Below are positions 45,745-57,470 of a stretch of DNA of 64,000 nt, piece by piece. Origin of the DNA: Davidsoniella eucalypti. Its lineage: Eukaryota > Ascomycota > Sordariomycetes > Microascales > Ceratocystidaceae. Position 1 is the stretch's first letter, and each line of letters begins with the position of its first letter. The stretch covers positions 368,426 through 432,425 of the forward strand of contig RMBW01000014.1 in the NCBI GenBank assembly GCA_004009845.1. The letters are read 5' to 3'. Made by a program: the position numbers and the translations under genes. The notes beneath the pieces were generated by a model. It worked only from the letters and a program-made list of their open reading frames with translations, had not been told where the DNA came from and did not search any database.

Positions 45745-48287
45745 TGTGGAATGTGATGATTTTGTCGAAGTAGATGTACAGATAAACAGACGCTATGCAA
45801 CTAATCGGAAAGCTGTGTTATAGAGCGAGATCTCAGCTAGTGATTAGAAAAGCCGGTATTATGTAGCAGGTCTAGTGACTGCGTGGTGGCGATGGCCAAA
45901 ATGATGATAGATGACGAGCAGTGTGGTTGATGATGTGTCGATGAAATTGAAATAGTTGTTTTGATGATGCTGTGTTATCAGTAGCAGAGAAATAAAAGTA
46001 TACAAGAAAGACAATATGGAAAAAGAATTTAACGATAAAAAGACAGCCGAGAAAACGGCGGCTAGATGGCTTAAATTGAAGGAGGCTGGAAAGGTCAAAA
46101 ATAATTGGAAGAGTAGAAGAAGGAAGAGGAAGAGAAGAAATAATAAAAAAGGAAAAGAGGAAAAATAAAGAATATGAAGAAGGAAAGAAGAACAACCACG
46201 GAAAAAAGAAAGAACGAACGAACAAACGAAGAACAAGCAGTTTCCGCGCTGCAGCTCCGGTTCGATTCAATTATAACATCAAAAAATATTTTTGTTTTTT
46301 CCTTTCTTTCTCTCTTTAAGTATGTGTACATATGGCTGGTAGCTATACGGTAAGTGATAATTGCCATTATTTATTGTTCTATTCTATGGCTTTGTTTCAT
46401 TATTTATCGAGTGTCCCGGCCATACTTTGCTATTTGTTTTCCATTCCTTTCTGTGTTTTGCTGCTGCTTTTATAGGAGCTTTTAGAACAAGCTTAGCGGG
46501 CTTTGGTAGCAAGCAACTGCTTCGGATGGCAAATGAGCTGACCTCCTTCCTCAGCGTCTTTCTGGCGCCTTGCGCTCCTTCCGTGTTTTTTGCGGATTGC
46601 TCACGAGGCAAGGGCCAATAAAGAGAGGAAGCATCATGCCTTACTTAGTTGGGTCTTTTTTTGTGCCTACAGAACCTCTTGTTTTGATTTTTTATATATG
46701 TACAATTGTATGATGAGATGCCCTACAATAACGACCCTTATGCGATTGCCCCGATGTTTACTGAGTTTCCGCATCTTGAAAACCCGCATCTATCTTTTTC
46801 TTCTCTTCTTCTGTGCCTCTGTTCTTCTCGCTTTTCTGAGTGCTTTCGATCCAATCGGATAGGTCTTGACGGCTACTGCTAATGCCACTGGCTCTAGCAC
46901 AAAATAGGTGCGTGCTCTACTAGTAACATGGGTTGAACTTGATGGACAGCGGTACTAGAGTTACAGAATCTGGGCCAGAAGGGGTCAAGACCAAAACGAC
47001 TGGTCGATGGACTACCGGGGTGTTTATCAAACTCCATTGGCCCTGGCTTTGTCCTCCCCCCGTTCCTAAGCACGATCGAGCGGATTGGATTAGCAACTCA
47101 GCTCGTTCAGTGAATAACCGACTAGCCGGCCAAGTGCCTGAATTAACGCCCGAGTTAGTTCAGTTAGTCGGGGTTGGCCTTGATATGAAGCACCGGCGGA
47201 AGAGTAGAGCGAGTGTAAGAAGATAATCGACCAATCGCACGAGACGAACGATCGGACAACGATAAAAGGACAAGGACGGGACGAGATCTAAATCCCCAAG
47301 AATCGATGGGCTGGAAAAATCCAAGTGGTTGGCTGCCACTTTGGGATCTGGCGTTTCCTTCCCGTCACTGTCACATTTCACTATCCTCGACTACTACAAG
47401 TATATCAAATGGTATCGTCTTCTTTATCTTCTGCATACATACATATATCATATCTCTATAGGTTTCTTAACCATGCGAAAACATGCTTCATTCACTCCGA
47501 GAAAAATACCAAAGCTCTTGTCCTTCGCTAAGACCTGGGTCGCCCATCCTGCTGCCGCTGCAACCTCACTAAACCCCATTCTGCCAAACCAGGAGCTCAG
47601 CAATGTTTCGAGTTTTGTTTTGGCAACGTGCATGACAGCCAGTAGAGTTTGGATCAGTGCTTCTTTTTGTTCGTTGGCCTCTTCTCTACTGCCTGTCTCT
47701 GCTATAACGCCTTTCTCTAGTGTTTTTTTGCGCTACGGCCCGCCCTTGTCTTTGCACAACTTCACACACTGAGTGCGACAGCCTGTTTCCACTTGTGCAC
47801 AAATCCGCCTCTCGTCTTGCTCTTGCTTTCTCTTTCGTTTTTCCTTGCAGGCGAGCATTCCCCAAGCAGCATCCGGGTCTGTTTGTATTGTTTTCCTTGC
47901 GTGTTGCTGCTTCTGCTTACTCACTGGTTTATCTTGTCTCCTGAGTATGCTGCAATCTATCGTCATAATCCGTCTTGAATCCTCAGGAGACTGTCAGTAT
48001 TTCAGCAAAGTGCCGCTATGCCTGTCGGTATAAGTTATTGGAGGAGACTCAGTGTTCCGAAGCTAGCTAAGCCAACCTACCACTAGCAACAGTCTACTAC
48101 TTATCGTCTGCGCCATGAAGAAGAAAGACTGTCAACTTTACTCTAGACACTTGTCGTCTTACGCGTAGCATCTGGTGCAGATAACAGTGTGCAAAACGCT
48201 AGACATCGCACTAGAAGCTTGGGGCAGCCAGTAGGGAATAAATAATAGGGGGGGCCTCTATGTGGAGACGCCCGTCCGCCTGTATCA

Positions 48288-48319
48288 GGGGCAGGCACAT
48301 GCTGTTCCGCTCCTGCCCC
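48288..48319. repeat. GC-rich inverted repeat (8-bp arms)
   Basis: GGGGCAGG (48288-48295) and CCTGCCCC (48312-48319) are exact complements with a 16-base loop, in otherwise AT-rich DNA. No gene is attached to it. Confidence 0.7.
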
Positions 48320-50547
48320 ATGAACCAACCCATCCTTGGCTTATTACCACTATGTTCTTCTTCTATTTCTTAGCTTCGTGGCGTGGGCTTTTCCAAGAGA
48401 GAGGAGGGAGAGCTGTTAACCTGAACGAACTGATACTCCTCTTGTAAAAGGGAAAGGAAACAAAAAAAAAAAAGATACAGGGCTACGAAAGGGTGGAAAC
48501 AGAAGAAGAAGAAGAATAAAAGAAGGGTTCGAACTCACTATAGCAGCAGCAATATCGTAACCAACCAACCCACGAACCAGCAACTAGAAACAGAGCCGGA
48601 ACCAGAGTTACTACAGAGTGCACGCACCCTTTTTGGGGCCAGAGTTACTAATGTACACAACAAGACAAGCATACTGCCTTTCTTCCCATATATCGAACAA
48701 TAATCAGATCAGGGTGCGTTTCTTTCTTTCTTTTTCAAGCTCACTACCATTCTCTCATGGCTTAGTTTATCAAGTTAGTCGCAGCGGGCATTTCCTAAAA
48801 TCAGGGTCCAGACAACAAAAAACAACATAATTTGTTGAGGAAGAAAAAGGAAGCGAAGGGGTTCTTCTCTTCGTTTCTTTTTTCTTGTTCGTCTTACCAC
48901 TCCCCTGTCTGTATCAGAACAGTAAACAAAATACTTTTTCACACCAAAATCTACTATGGCTTTTTTTGCCTTGGGTAATCGTAAACCCTAATATGAACCT
49001 ATAATAGAGCTACGCTATAATTGTTGGTTCAAGTGCAAAACAACGAGAAGAATCACAGAAGATCTGGATTTTATCTATCTGGATGTACTTTGAGATATAA
49101 GTGATATGCAAACCAAATCATTGTTGTATTTCTTTTCTTTTCCTACTGACCTTTTTCTTCGGCCTGCCCTAATCGGGAGTGCGACTCGACCCAAAGAAGA
49201 CAACTGTTTTTTTTATTCACATATCAATACCACATTGGTTAACGTTCTTTGACTATAACACCATGAAAGTTCTTGAAGCCTCATACTATACTGACTGTAT
49301 CACATGTATATAGTTCTGAGGTGTTTACTATAAATTATCACATTGATTTGGCTAGGCAAAGAAAGTCTTGGATCGCTATATGGGAAACAGCGGCTCAAGA
49401 ACCAATAAGAAAAAAAACATGGCTTATAGTCAAGGTTCTTTGGGACTTTGATACTGTCTATTAGCCGCTTATATTTTCAAATAATCAGCGATATCATCCA
49501 AGATTCTCGAACGTTTATGATTTTGAGAAGATATGTAATAACTTGTATTATTATGTGAATAATTAATGCAATCCACATAACTACATAATATATCATGATA
49601 GTTATATGTATACGCACAAAACCTCTCTACTTGTATCATGAAATCTCCTTGCTGGGATAAAACAAACCAAATGGAATTCGAGAAATCCTGTTAGTAACCA
49701 TTAAAACTTGCGTTTCCATTCCCTTTTTATATACTCATATCAAGGCACACTTTTGTTCTCGTGGAAGCAAGTACACATAACTCAAGAACGATTAGATAGT
49801 CATATGAGGCTGCGCATAATAACTACCACCATACATGAGACTATAACTAACCTTCCCGACTACCGACGACTGGCATGGGGGTTTTTTTCCCTTCTTTTTT
49901 CCCTTTCCTTTGTTTTGTTTCGTAATATTTCTTTGAAAACTCCTCGTCTAAACAACAGCCATGTGTGATCATCGCTTCTCGGCTTCGTCTTCATCTTCCG
50001 TTCTGTTGTTCTACTTCGTTTCGTTTGTTCAATAAAATTCAGTTTTTTTTTCTTCTCTTCTTTCGGTATTGTCATGTTCCATCCCATCCCATTCATCCCC
50101 GCTTGCTTTCTTGTTTTTTTTTTTTCTCTCTTTGTGATATGTGATCTAACCGACTATTAAACACATATCATGCCTTCTCGAACCTCTGTTTTCTTTAGCT
50201 TCATGAAATTGTTTACCAATTTAGGAAATATATCATGTGTCAAGACTATTTCTTAAGCTTGATTCCTTGGCAAAAATAAGGCATAATATAGAAACATGGA
50301 TTTTTGTTTGTAAATCCACCAAGACTAAAAAGAATCATCGCTAGATTCCGTGAAGAATATGCTAAACAACCTTGGACACTTTAAGCTTATCTCACCATTT
50401 ATATGTATTGTATTACAATTTTATGTCTACCTGCTGGCATTTCACAGCAATACGACGGCATCTCATCCATCGTTTTATTCTTGTTTCTCACTGAAAGAAC
50501 CCCCGAAGAAAAAGAAAAGAAACCACGACCTTGAAGAAGATTACCTC

Positions 50548-50572
50548 AAAAAAAAGGAGATCACAACCAAAA
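50548..50572 (-). terminator. RNA polymerase III terminators of tRNA-Ala
   Basis: On the minus strand the tRNA 3' end is followed after 11 bases by TTTT (50572-50569) and then by a longer T run (about 50555-50548). This is the usual Pol III stop arrangement with a backup site. Confidence 0.65.
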
Positions 50573-50583
50573 GTTAATCGACT

Positions 50584-50687
50584 GGAGACACGGGGAATCG
50601 AACCCCGGACCTGATCCAAGCGGATGAAGCATCATGACGAAGCTTCAACTATGCTAAGGATCCGTCATACCACTAGACCATGTCCCC
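50584..50687 (-). tRNA. tRNA-Ala(AGC) with 33-nt intron
   Basis: The cloverleaf folds by hand. Acceptor arms GGGGACA and TGTCTCC pair with G3:U70, the alanine identity pair. The D arm holds GTC/GAC and a GG in the loop. Anticodon stem GATCC pairs with GGATC. Loop TT-AGC-A...T gives anticodon AGC (Ala), with U33 and A37 in place. The variable loop is AGGTC, and T arm CGGGG-TTCGATT-CCCCG is perfect and doubles as the B box. A 33-nt intron (50651-50619) sits at the canonical position after base 37. CCA is not encoded, as expected for a eukaryotic nuclear tRNA. Pol III terminators follow. Confidence 0.92.
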
Positions 50688-51721
50688 GTTTACGTAAACT
50701 TCACCTACTATCACGGTATAGAAATCTAGGAAATCCCCGGGCCGGGAGCCGGTGGCCTTCCGGGAGTCGGGCGGGATATGGGATATCTATCTGGGAACTA
50801 ACCCGATGTCGTATGCTGGTGGTTTAGATAGATGTTGAATATAATCAGATCGAGCCAAGGCAGTTGTCGTACTTTTCGGGTCATTTGACCTTGGACGGCA
50901 ATGAACTGGCAGATGGGAGGCAAAAAAAAACTGGGATACTGAGTACACACAACTTCACCGGAGTACGGAGGCGGAAATAGGTCCGTTTACGTCTCTTATA
51001 TGGGGAAATGGTGGTTTTTTGGAAAATACGATGACATGTAGAAATACAACAGCCCTTGTGGATGCCATATTGCTCCATCAGGTTGTTGGAAAGTTACTTG
51101 CTGTCAAACAGTTGGCTCAAGTTCATGCTTGAGAATGTTCTCTATATTTCTCTTGCTCCATATAAGATTCATGGCTTTCTAGCTCGTTCACTAGTTGCTG
51201 ATCTTTATATAACCCAGAGGCTGGGTCTAACCTAACTAGCTCTTAGTTTTGGGATCCTGCACTGTTGATTATGAGTTTCAATATCTAGTCTACCAGATGG
51301 TAACTAACAAAGAAGTCTGGGAATTGACTGGAATATGACATTGATCGACTGCCTTCGTCTGGGACATGCCGTCACTGTCATATTGCCGAGAAACATCACT
51401 TTGAAAAAAGGAACATAAATATCTATACATGGACGATGCCATGATCTAACGAGACCACAACATCTTAATTCTATATCATGGTTGCTCTTTGGTATTTTGA
51501 TGTCCGCTGAGTAGATTATACACAAGAAATGAAGCTTACAATAAAATGAAAAGAGAAAAAGGAAATCATACGACATAAAGAACTATCGTTAACGATATTT
51601 GAACCTCAATTCTATCCTCTAACCAAAAAAAAAATTCTGAGTAACTATAACAAAGATGACAAAAAGTGACAAAAACTTCAAGTCAAAACGTTCCATTGTG
51701 AAGGAACAACAACAGTCAATA
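50688..51721. other. Intergenic between tRNA-Ala and C6 factor 3' end
   Basis: 1 kb with no supportable gene. Next to the tRNA 5' end is a GC-rich island with the direct repeat CCGGGAG(C/T)CGG at 50742-50752 and 50760-50770. The rest is AT-rich 3' flank of the transcription-factor gene. Confidence 0.55.
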
Positions 51722-54700
51722 TTATATGCCAGGGTATGGACTGCCGAATACACTCCAGTCATTCTCAAAGCCTTGGCCCGGATATATCGAAGCCGGAACT
51801 CTTCGTGCCAAAGTCGCAGCACTCTGTGCCGGAGAATCATTATCGACTCCGCTTCGCTGTTGCTGTGCCTGAGAAGATGTGCGTCCATGTGTCGGGACAT
51901 TCTGTACATTGTTGCCATATATGGGACCACCGGTGAAAACCATACCCGTAGCTCCCGAACTGTGAGGTGCTGTCGGTTGCATCATGAACGACGGCATTTG
52001 ACCGACCAACTGAGCCTCGTAGCTGTCATAGCCCATCGGGCCACCTCCATAGTACCCCGCGGCGGCCGCTGCAGCTGCCGAAACATTGGTAGATGAGCTA
52101 GCTTGCCCGTCGGTTTGAGAGCCGCTCATCTTGGTATCGAATGCCATGCCCATAGCTGGCTGGCTGGGGTATGCAAATGGATCTTCTGATGGGAACATCA
52201 AGTTGTTCATGCGGCCCATGGTAGCACCGCTAGCTGATGCTGCATATGACTTGGATATGACGGAGCTATCGGCAGTCCCCGTAGACTCTGGCGTGTCACG
52301 AGATGACACCTCCATGGGGAGAAAGTCACTCAGGTTGGGCGTTGCTACATCCATCATGACTGCGCTGGTGGATAGTTTGCCGCCTAGAGATCGATGCGGG
52401 TGTACTGATGGGTCCTGGTTCCGAGAAAGATCACCTTGGGCATAGCCTGACCGGGTGTCATCTTTGGTAGGAACTGATCTTTTGCGAGTTGGTATCGAGT
52501 TGATCGAATTTGTGTTCAGACGTTCAGGTAGACGATCGAACAGAATCTAAGGGAAACAAAAGTTAGTACTGATATAGTAAATGCCAAGACTTTGAAGTGA
52601 AGTCTCTGTAAGATGATAACATACCTTGAGAGCCTTCGTTACACGATCGGCCGCCATGCTCTGCTCTGCAAATTTTGCAAGCATATCACGACCAGCATAT
52701 GCGTCGGCCAAAACTTCAGCAGTGCCATTTTTGAGCGGATTCTCCGTGGCGTAGAAAACTAGAGAGAGTACAGCAAAGAACTCGGTGTACAGCATAAACC
52801 AATAAGGCCCGATGAGAACACCTTGCTTGCGCATCTCGATACCGATATGAACAAGATTCCGTGATACGCTTATAGCAGCAGCTGCACAGGCATAAGATAC
52901 CTCGTCGACCATCTTCCCCTGGGCAATTCGCGGGGAGACATAATGTAGGAATGGGCGGTAGAGGGCTAGCTGGATATGAGCATACGCGAAGCGTAGCAGA
53001 TGCTGGACTCTGTTTACATAGATCACGATTAGTACGTAAGCTACTTTAGATTCGACAGGCACACGATGATGACTTACCGTATCATCTCTATAGATCCTTC
53101 AGAGCCGGGACGCCAGACAACAGACAGCTGCTCGAACCACTTTTGCAGGTCTCGTTCAATTTCACGGATCTTGCCATAGCTGACTAGATATGTGGATCCA
53201 TTGCTACCAGGCTTCGGTTGCGGTGCGGCCCCAGATCCCGTCTTGATTGGATATATATATTTCAGAATCTTGGCCATGATTTCCATAAGTCGTGTGTGCG
53301 CATTGAAAGCGTCAAAGAACGAATGTGTCCCAGGAGGCTGCGGTATGATACGATCATGGAGAATGTACTCATCATCGACCGGGCTGGGATACTCTTGATC
53401 GATATCTCCAGGCTGCAGCAATAATGGGAAGCCTAGCATGGCTGAGACGTAGATGTCGAGTTGGCGAATTACGTAGAATACACGACGTCGTTCTTCCACT
53501 TCGATTGGGGTCATCATGCTATGATGTAGATTTCGATGAAGGCCCATACGCACCGAGGATCGAAGTGCTATGCCAATGAAGGAATAACAGGCACTGAGAT
53601 TCGAGGATGCCTGAAGGAATAGAATCATGAAAAGGAGTGACTGCAGAGCCTTGAGATCTCGGCACTCTGTGATGTCCTGTAATAGTGAGCGTGCTGTGAC
53701 ATAGTGCGTCATTCTAGTAGTTAGGCCTTGATGTTAGTGAGATGCCCATGATAGCTGGGATGCTCTTCACTTACCCTTCTTCGATAGCTTCCCGGTATCC
53801 AGATTTTACACCAGATGCGGGATCCAGGTTACGGTACATGTAGCCCAGCGCTAGTACTGAATGAATGAGTGCCAAACCATGGATTTGATCGGGTGACATA
53901 GCTTCAACAGGTATGTCGTAGATCTGATCAAAGAGTTCCGTGAACGAGGGAACGTGAACAATGCGTATAAGGCAAGTAGCACAGTTGAGACTGTAATAAC
54001 AGAGACTACGTGCAAGTTCCTTGGAAGGAAGCGGAGTGATATTAGATGAGATCGGGCCGAGAGAAGACTCGATAGGGGGATTCTGCAATAAATCAAGGTT
54101 TGCTAACCCTACTGGGCGCTCATATCTAGGGAAAAACGGCGTTGCTTCTTGAGAATCAAGCATACCACAAAAGTGATCCTTCATACGGCGCAGAAACATG
54201 GCACCAGACGATGAGCCGTGGAAATCCCAGCCACCATCGTCGTCGAGATCAAGGGCACCGATAGACTCAACCATGGAGGCTAATGTGGCATCTTCCAAGA
54301 CCTCATCATCGTATGGAGAGTGAAGCTTTGCGTTTGCCTTCTTGCGGGCTAGCTCGCGAGTGTGGAATTCTTGCTGGACAGCAGGATCAAGAGTTGGATC
54401 GGATAAGTCGAGGTCGGGGACGTATTTACGCAGCAGCGATTCAGCGCGCTGAAGCCGGTTTTCTAGAGCTTCGATATACTGCGGAGCGGGATTTCTTCTG
54501 CGATTCGAAGGCTTATTATATGTACAGTCTAAGAGAACCGGGTTAGTGCAGGCTCCGATAACAGATAGACCAAAACCGAGTTCCAACTGAGACTATATGA
54601 GGAGACGACAGTGCCATCCTATCACGGTAAACGCACCATAGCTGTAGACTGAGCAGTGTGTACATGGCTGCTTGCCATCACATTTTATCTTTTTACGGCG

Positions 54701-55006
54701 GCATTCATCGCAGGCCCGCGTCACCCGGCGGCGCTTTTGGATCGGCGCAGGGGACGCCTGGTCTTGCTGGGAAGCGTCGTCGCCCTCGTCAGAAGCCGAC
54801 CGGTGACTGCCATTAGGCGATCCGGCATGGTTGAAATTTTGAGGGTCCGAGTGTTGTTTGTCTTCTGTTCCCTGATTTAGTGCGGTTTCTTCGTCAGAAA
54901 GCTCAGATTTGGATACGTCTCCAGCTGTAGTAGTAGTCGCAGCAGGGGTGTTCGAGTTGGGAGCTCCTGTAGTAGAAGTCATCCCCTTGGAGCCAGGTCC
55001 TCCCAT
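51722..55006 (-). CDS. Zn2Cys6 fungal-specific transcription factor
   Basis: A nuclear transcription regulator of the Gal4 class. Exons are 55006-54637, 54528-53775, 53713-53078, 53009-52625 and 52546-51722; introns are 108, 61, 68 and 78 nt, and the frame is kept at every junction. The product is 989 aa. After a Ser/Thr/Asn-rich N-terminus, the zinc cluster is C-DE-C-RRKKIK-C-DGKQP-C-TH-C-SVYSYD-C (about 98-124). Its sixth Cys lies just after intron 1. A linker (RRRNPAPQYIEALENRLQ) leads into a coiled-coil dimerisation helix. Residues about 300-700 form the fungal-specific (MHR) domain, including the RRRVFYVIRQLDIYVSAMLGFP signature near 450 and the YRPFLHY segment. The C-terminal 270 residues are disordered, with an Ala run. 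The closely related fungal family is widespread, but I cannot name its target pathway, so no symbol is given. A second Met (residue 9) could also serve as the start. Confidence 0.95.
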
Positions 55007-57450
55007 AGCCCGTGAGGGACGTGATGTTAGTGACTTGGCTATACCGAGTCAAGATCGGAAGGGCAAAGATCGGAGGAATCAGTAGCAGCGGACTTTTTGA
55101 AGAGAGGGGAGACTAGAGCTCTTCAAGAGGGAAACGAAAGAATGTGACTGTGCAGTGAGGCTTGGCGGCACGGCAAAAGGCCCTGAAAATCGGCGGATCG
55201 GCTTTGACGAGGATCGGATCGAGCGGCTCAGGCGAAGTCTTGGCGTGAAAGACACCGCATATAATGAGCAAAACACAGGACTGACAAGGCAAATATTTCC
55301 GCTTCGCATTCAAAGTCACGCAATTCGACTGAGGAGAAGTATAGAGGCTAGAATTTCATATGTAACGTTGGAATCGTGAGGTTGGTCGTCAAAAGAAAGA
55401 TGGCTCAGAAACGAGGTCCGGCCACGATAACGAGATGACGGTGCGATGCTGGCATTCAGCGTGATAGTTTAGTTGCTGTGTAGTTTGTGGGAAACGTATT
55501 CGTATATGGCGATCTAGATATATAGCAAAGAGAGCGAGGTGAAGAGGTTAGAACGGGCTGGAGCAACCACACAGACTTACAGCAGCAAAACTGGTTTGTG
55601 AGAAACAGAGAACAGTGCACCCAAGACTGATAGATTGTTTTTGATGAGCGGCGGACGGGCTGGACTTTAAGCTTTGCTACGGGCGCGTACCGGGGGCGGA
55701 ACGTGGTGGGAGGAACAGGAAGAGGAGGAGGAGACGTCGTGCCATAGGTCCGTCTAGTTTCTTTTATTCTATTAAAGCCTTTTTTATTTCCTTTTCAGAC
55801 GACTGGTTCTTTCCGGGAGATTATTACACTGATCTGCACAATAACGATCTGGGATACAGGCTTCGGAAGTATAAGGGGATGTAGGGTATCTGGAGGCTAG
55901 AATGGGGAGTGAGCGCAGTAGCTGGGAAATAGAGGCGTATGCCAATTCAGGCATATATGCACAAAGACAGGCATGATGCCAGAACCAAGCGAGTACAAAC
56001 TAATTGCTACCATCGCGGCTTCTTGGTGACATTAGCCCACGAGTAGAATATTGGAAGCGAGCTGGCTTATAAACCACGACTCCTTGGCTGGCGCAGACAG
56101 ACGCTTTCAAGTAAGTACCATCTAGCCTAGGACAGCCTGGAGTATAGATGCTAAGAATGGACCCCGGATATGAAGATCGTGAAACCCAAAGCAGATACTG
56201 TCTGGAGATACCCGGACTACTTAGTACCGATTATCTAGCTCCCATAAGACAGCGAACTCAGATATATGGAGTCTTTTGTTCTCCGGCTATTAATTCAATA
56301 GATCAGGTGTAACCGTGCCTACAATACCAACTTAGCATTGTGGGCAACACGGTAGCTCTTTATGGAGCACATATGTAAGCCTATTTAACCATGATCTTGG
56401 AGATGTGCCTTTTTGGTGATACCTTGGGCGATGGAAATCATGACAAGGGCGAGTTATCATCTTCTTTTCGTCCGCATTGTTTGGGAGCGCCGAGAGTAGG
56501 AAAACCATGCTACACAGCTTCAGCAAGCTTATGTTGCATGTATGTGCAAATACATACCTATATAATAGAGTATATGCTGATGGTATGTGTATGAAATAGC
56601 GGCGACAAAACTCTATAACGCCTTGTAAGCAAGGATGAGATATTGACGTCAAAGATGTTGTCTTTGTAAAAGGATACGGGAATAAACAGCGTTGTGGTCG
56701 CACTATCGTATGTACCAGGCCAGCTTTGTAATACTACTCTCTGTATCAACGAAACAAAGGAATCAGTAGAAAATGAGAAAAAAGAGCGAAAGAAAATACC
56801 AAAGATAGTCCATAAAGACCAAGGCAGCAGACTATCTCTTGTGAAGAAAAACTTGCGGAATTAAAGCAAAGCAGCCCCCGGAGCAAACATAGGATTTGCT
56901 TCCTTATTTACATGCAGATTTCCATGACTGACAAAGAATGTTGAAAGCGCAGTACCAAGTAACAAGAGACAAGAGCAAAGAAGAGCCGTCGGGATCTTCA
57001 AGCCGGGTTGGCCTAGAATGAGACGACGAGGACCAAGTTGAGTTAGATCCTAGTCGACTTTGCTGGCTAGCTAGTGGGGAGGGGCGTGTAAATCAACAAA
57101 AGCTAAAGCCCATCATACATATTAGTAGACAGGCTAGGCTAGGTAGTGCGAGGGTCACAGTATGACTGATCGCTGGTAGAAGCAAAAGTACGACTTACGA
57201 CAGTGCAAGCAACGTATTTCGCTGATAGTTGTATATTGTATGTGTAGGTACTGCTGAGGTTTGCTACATCCCTGTTACCTCTTGAGCCTTTCAGAATCGT
57301 CTCGGGGTTTTTAATTTAGCTCGTCTTTAGAAATGACGTAGTTGAACAAAACGTCCCCGGAAATAACGATAGAAAACCAAGAGGTCAGGTGTGATTTGTA
57401 TTTTCCTTTCTATTTCTGGTATCCTGGATATAGAGGAGAAAGATAACACC

Positions 57451-57470
57451 GGTGTTTTGCGGTGTTTTGC
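57451..57470. repeat. Tandem GGTGTTTTGC pair
   Basis: Two exact adjacent copies of a 10-mer in intergenic DNA. Confidence 0.85.

Larger units (their letters stand above)
45745..50583. other. Intergenic: rac1 upstream region to tRNA
   Basis: No supportable protein gene in 4.8 kb. The rac1-proximal 45.98-46.29 kb is CT-rich on the minus strand, a likely leader. 47.3-48.0 kb is CT-rich on plus, with a 147-codon frame (47329-47772) lacking motifs. A GC-rich inverted repeat lies at 48288-48319. The last part holds A/T runs that can serve as Pol III terminators for the tRNA. Confidence 0.55.

Noticed and set aside
47329..47772. 147-codon plus-strand open frame upstream of rac1
   Set aside because: No recognisable domain, ordinary intergenic composition and no splice partner that extends it.
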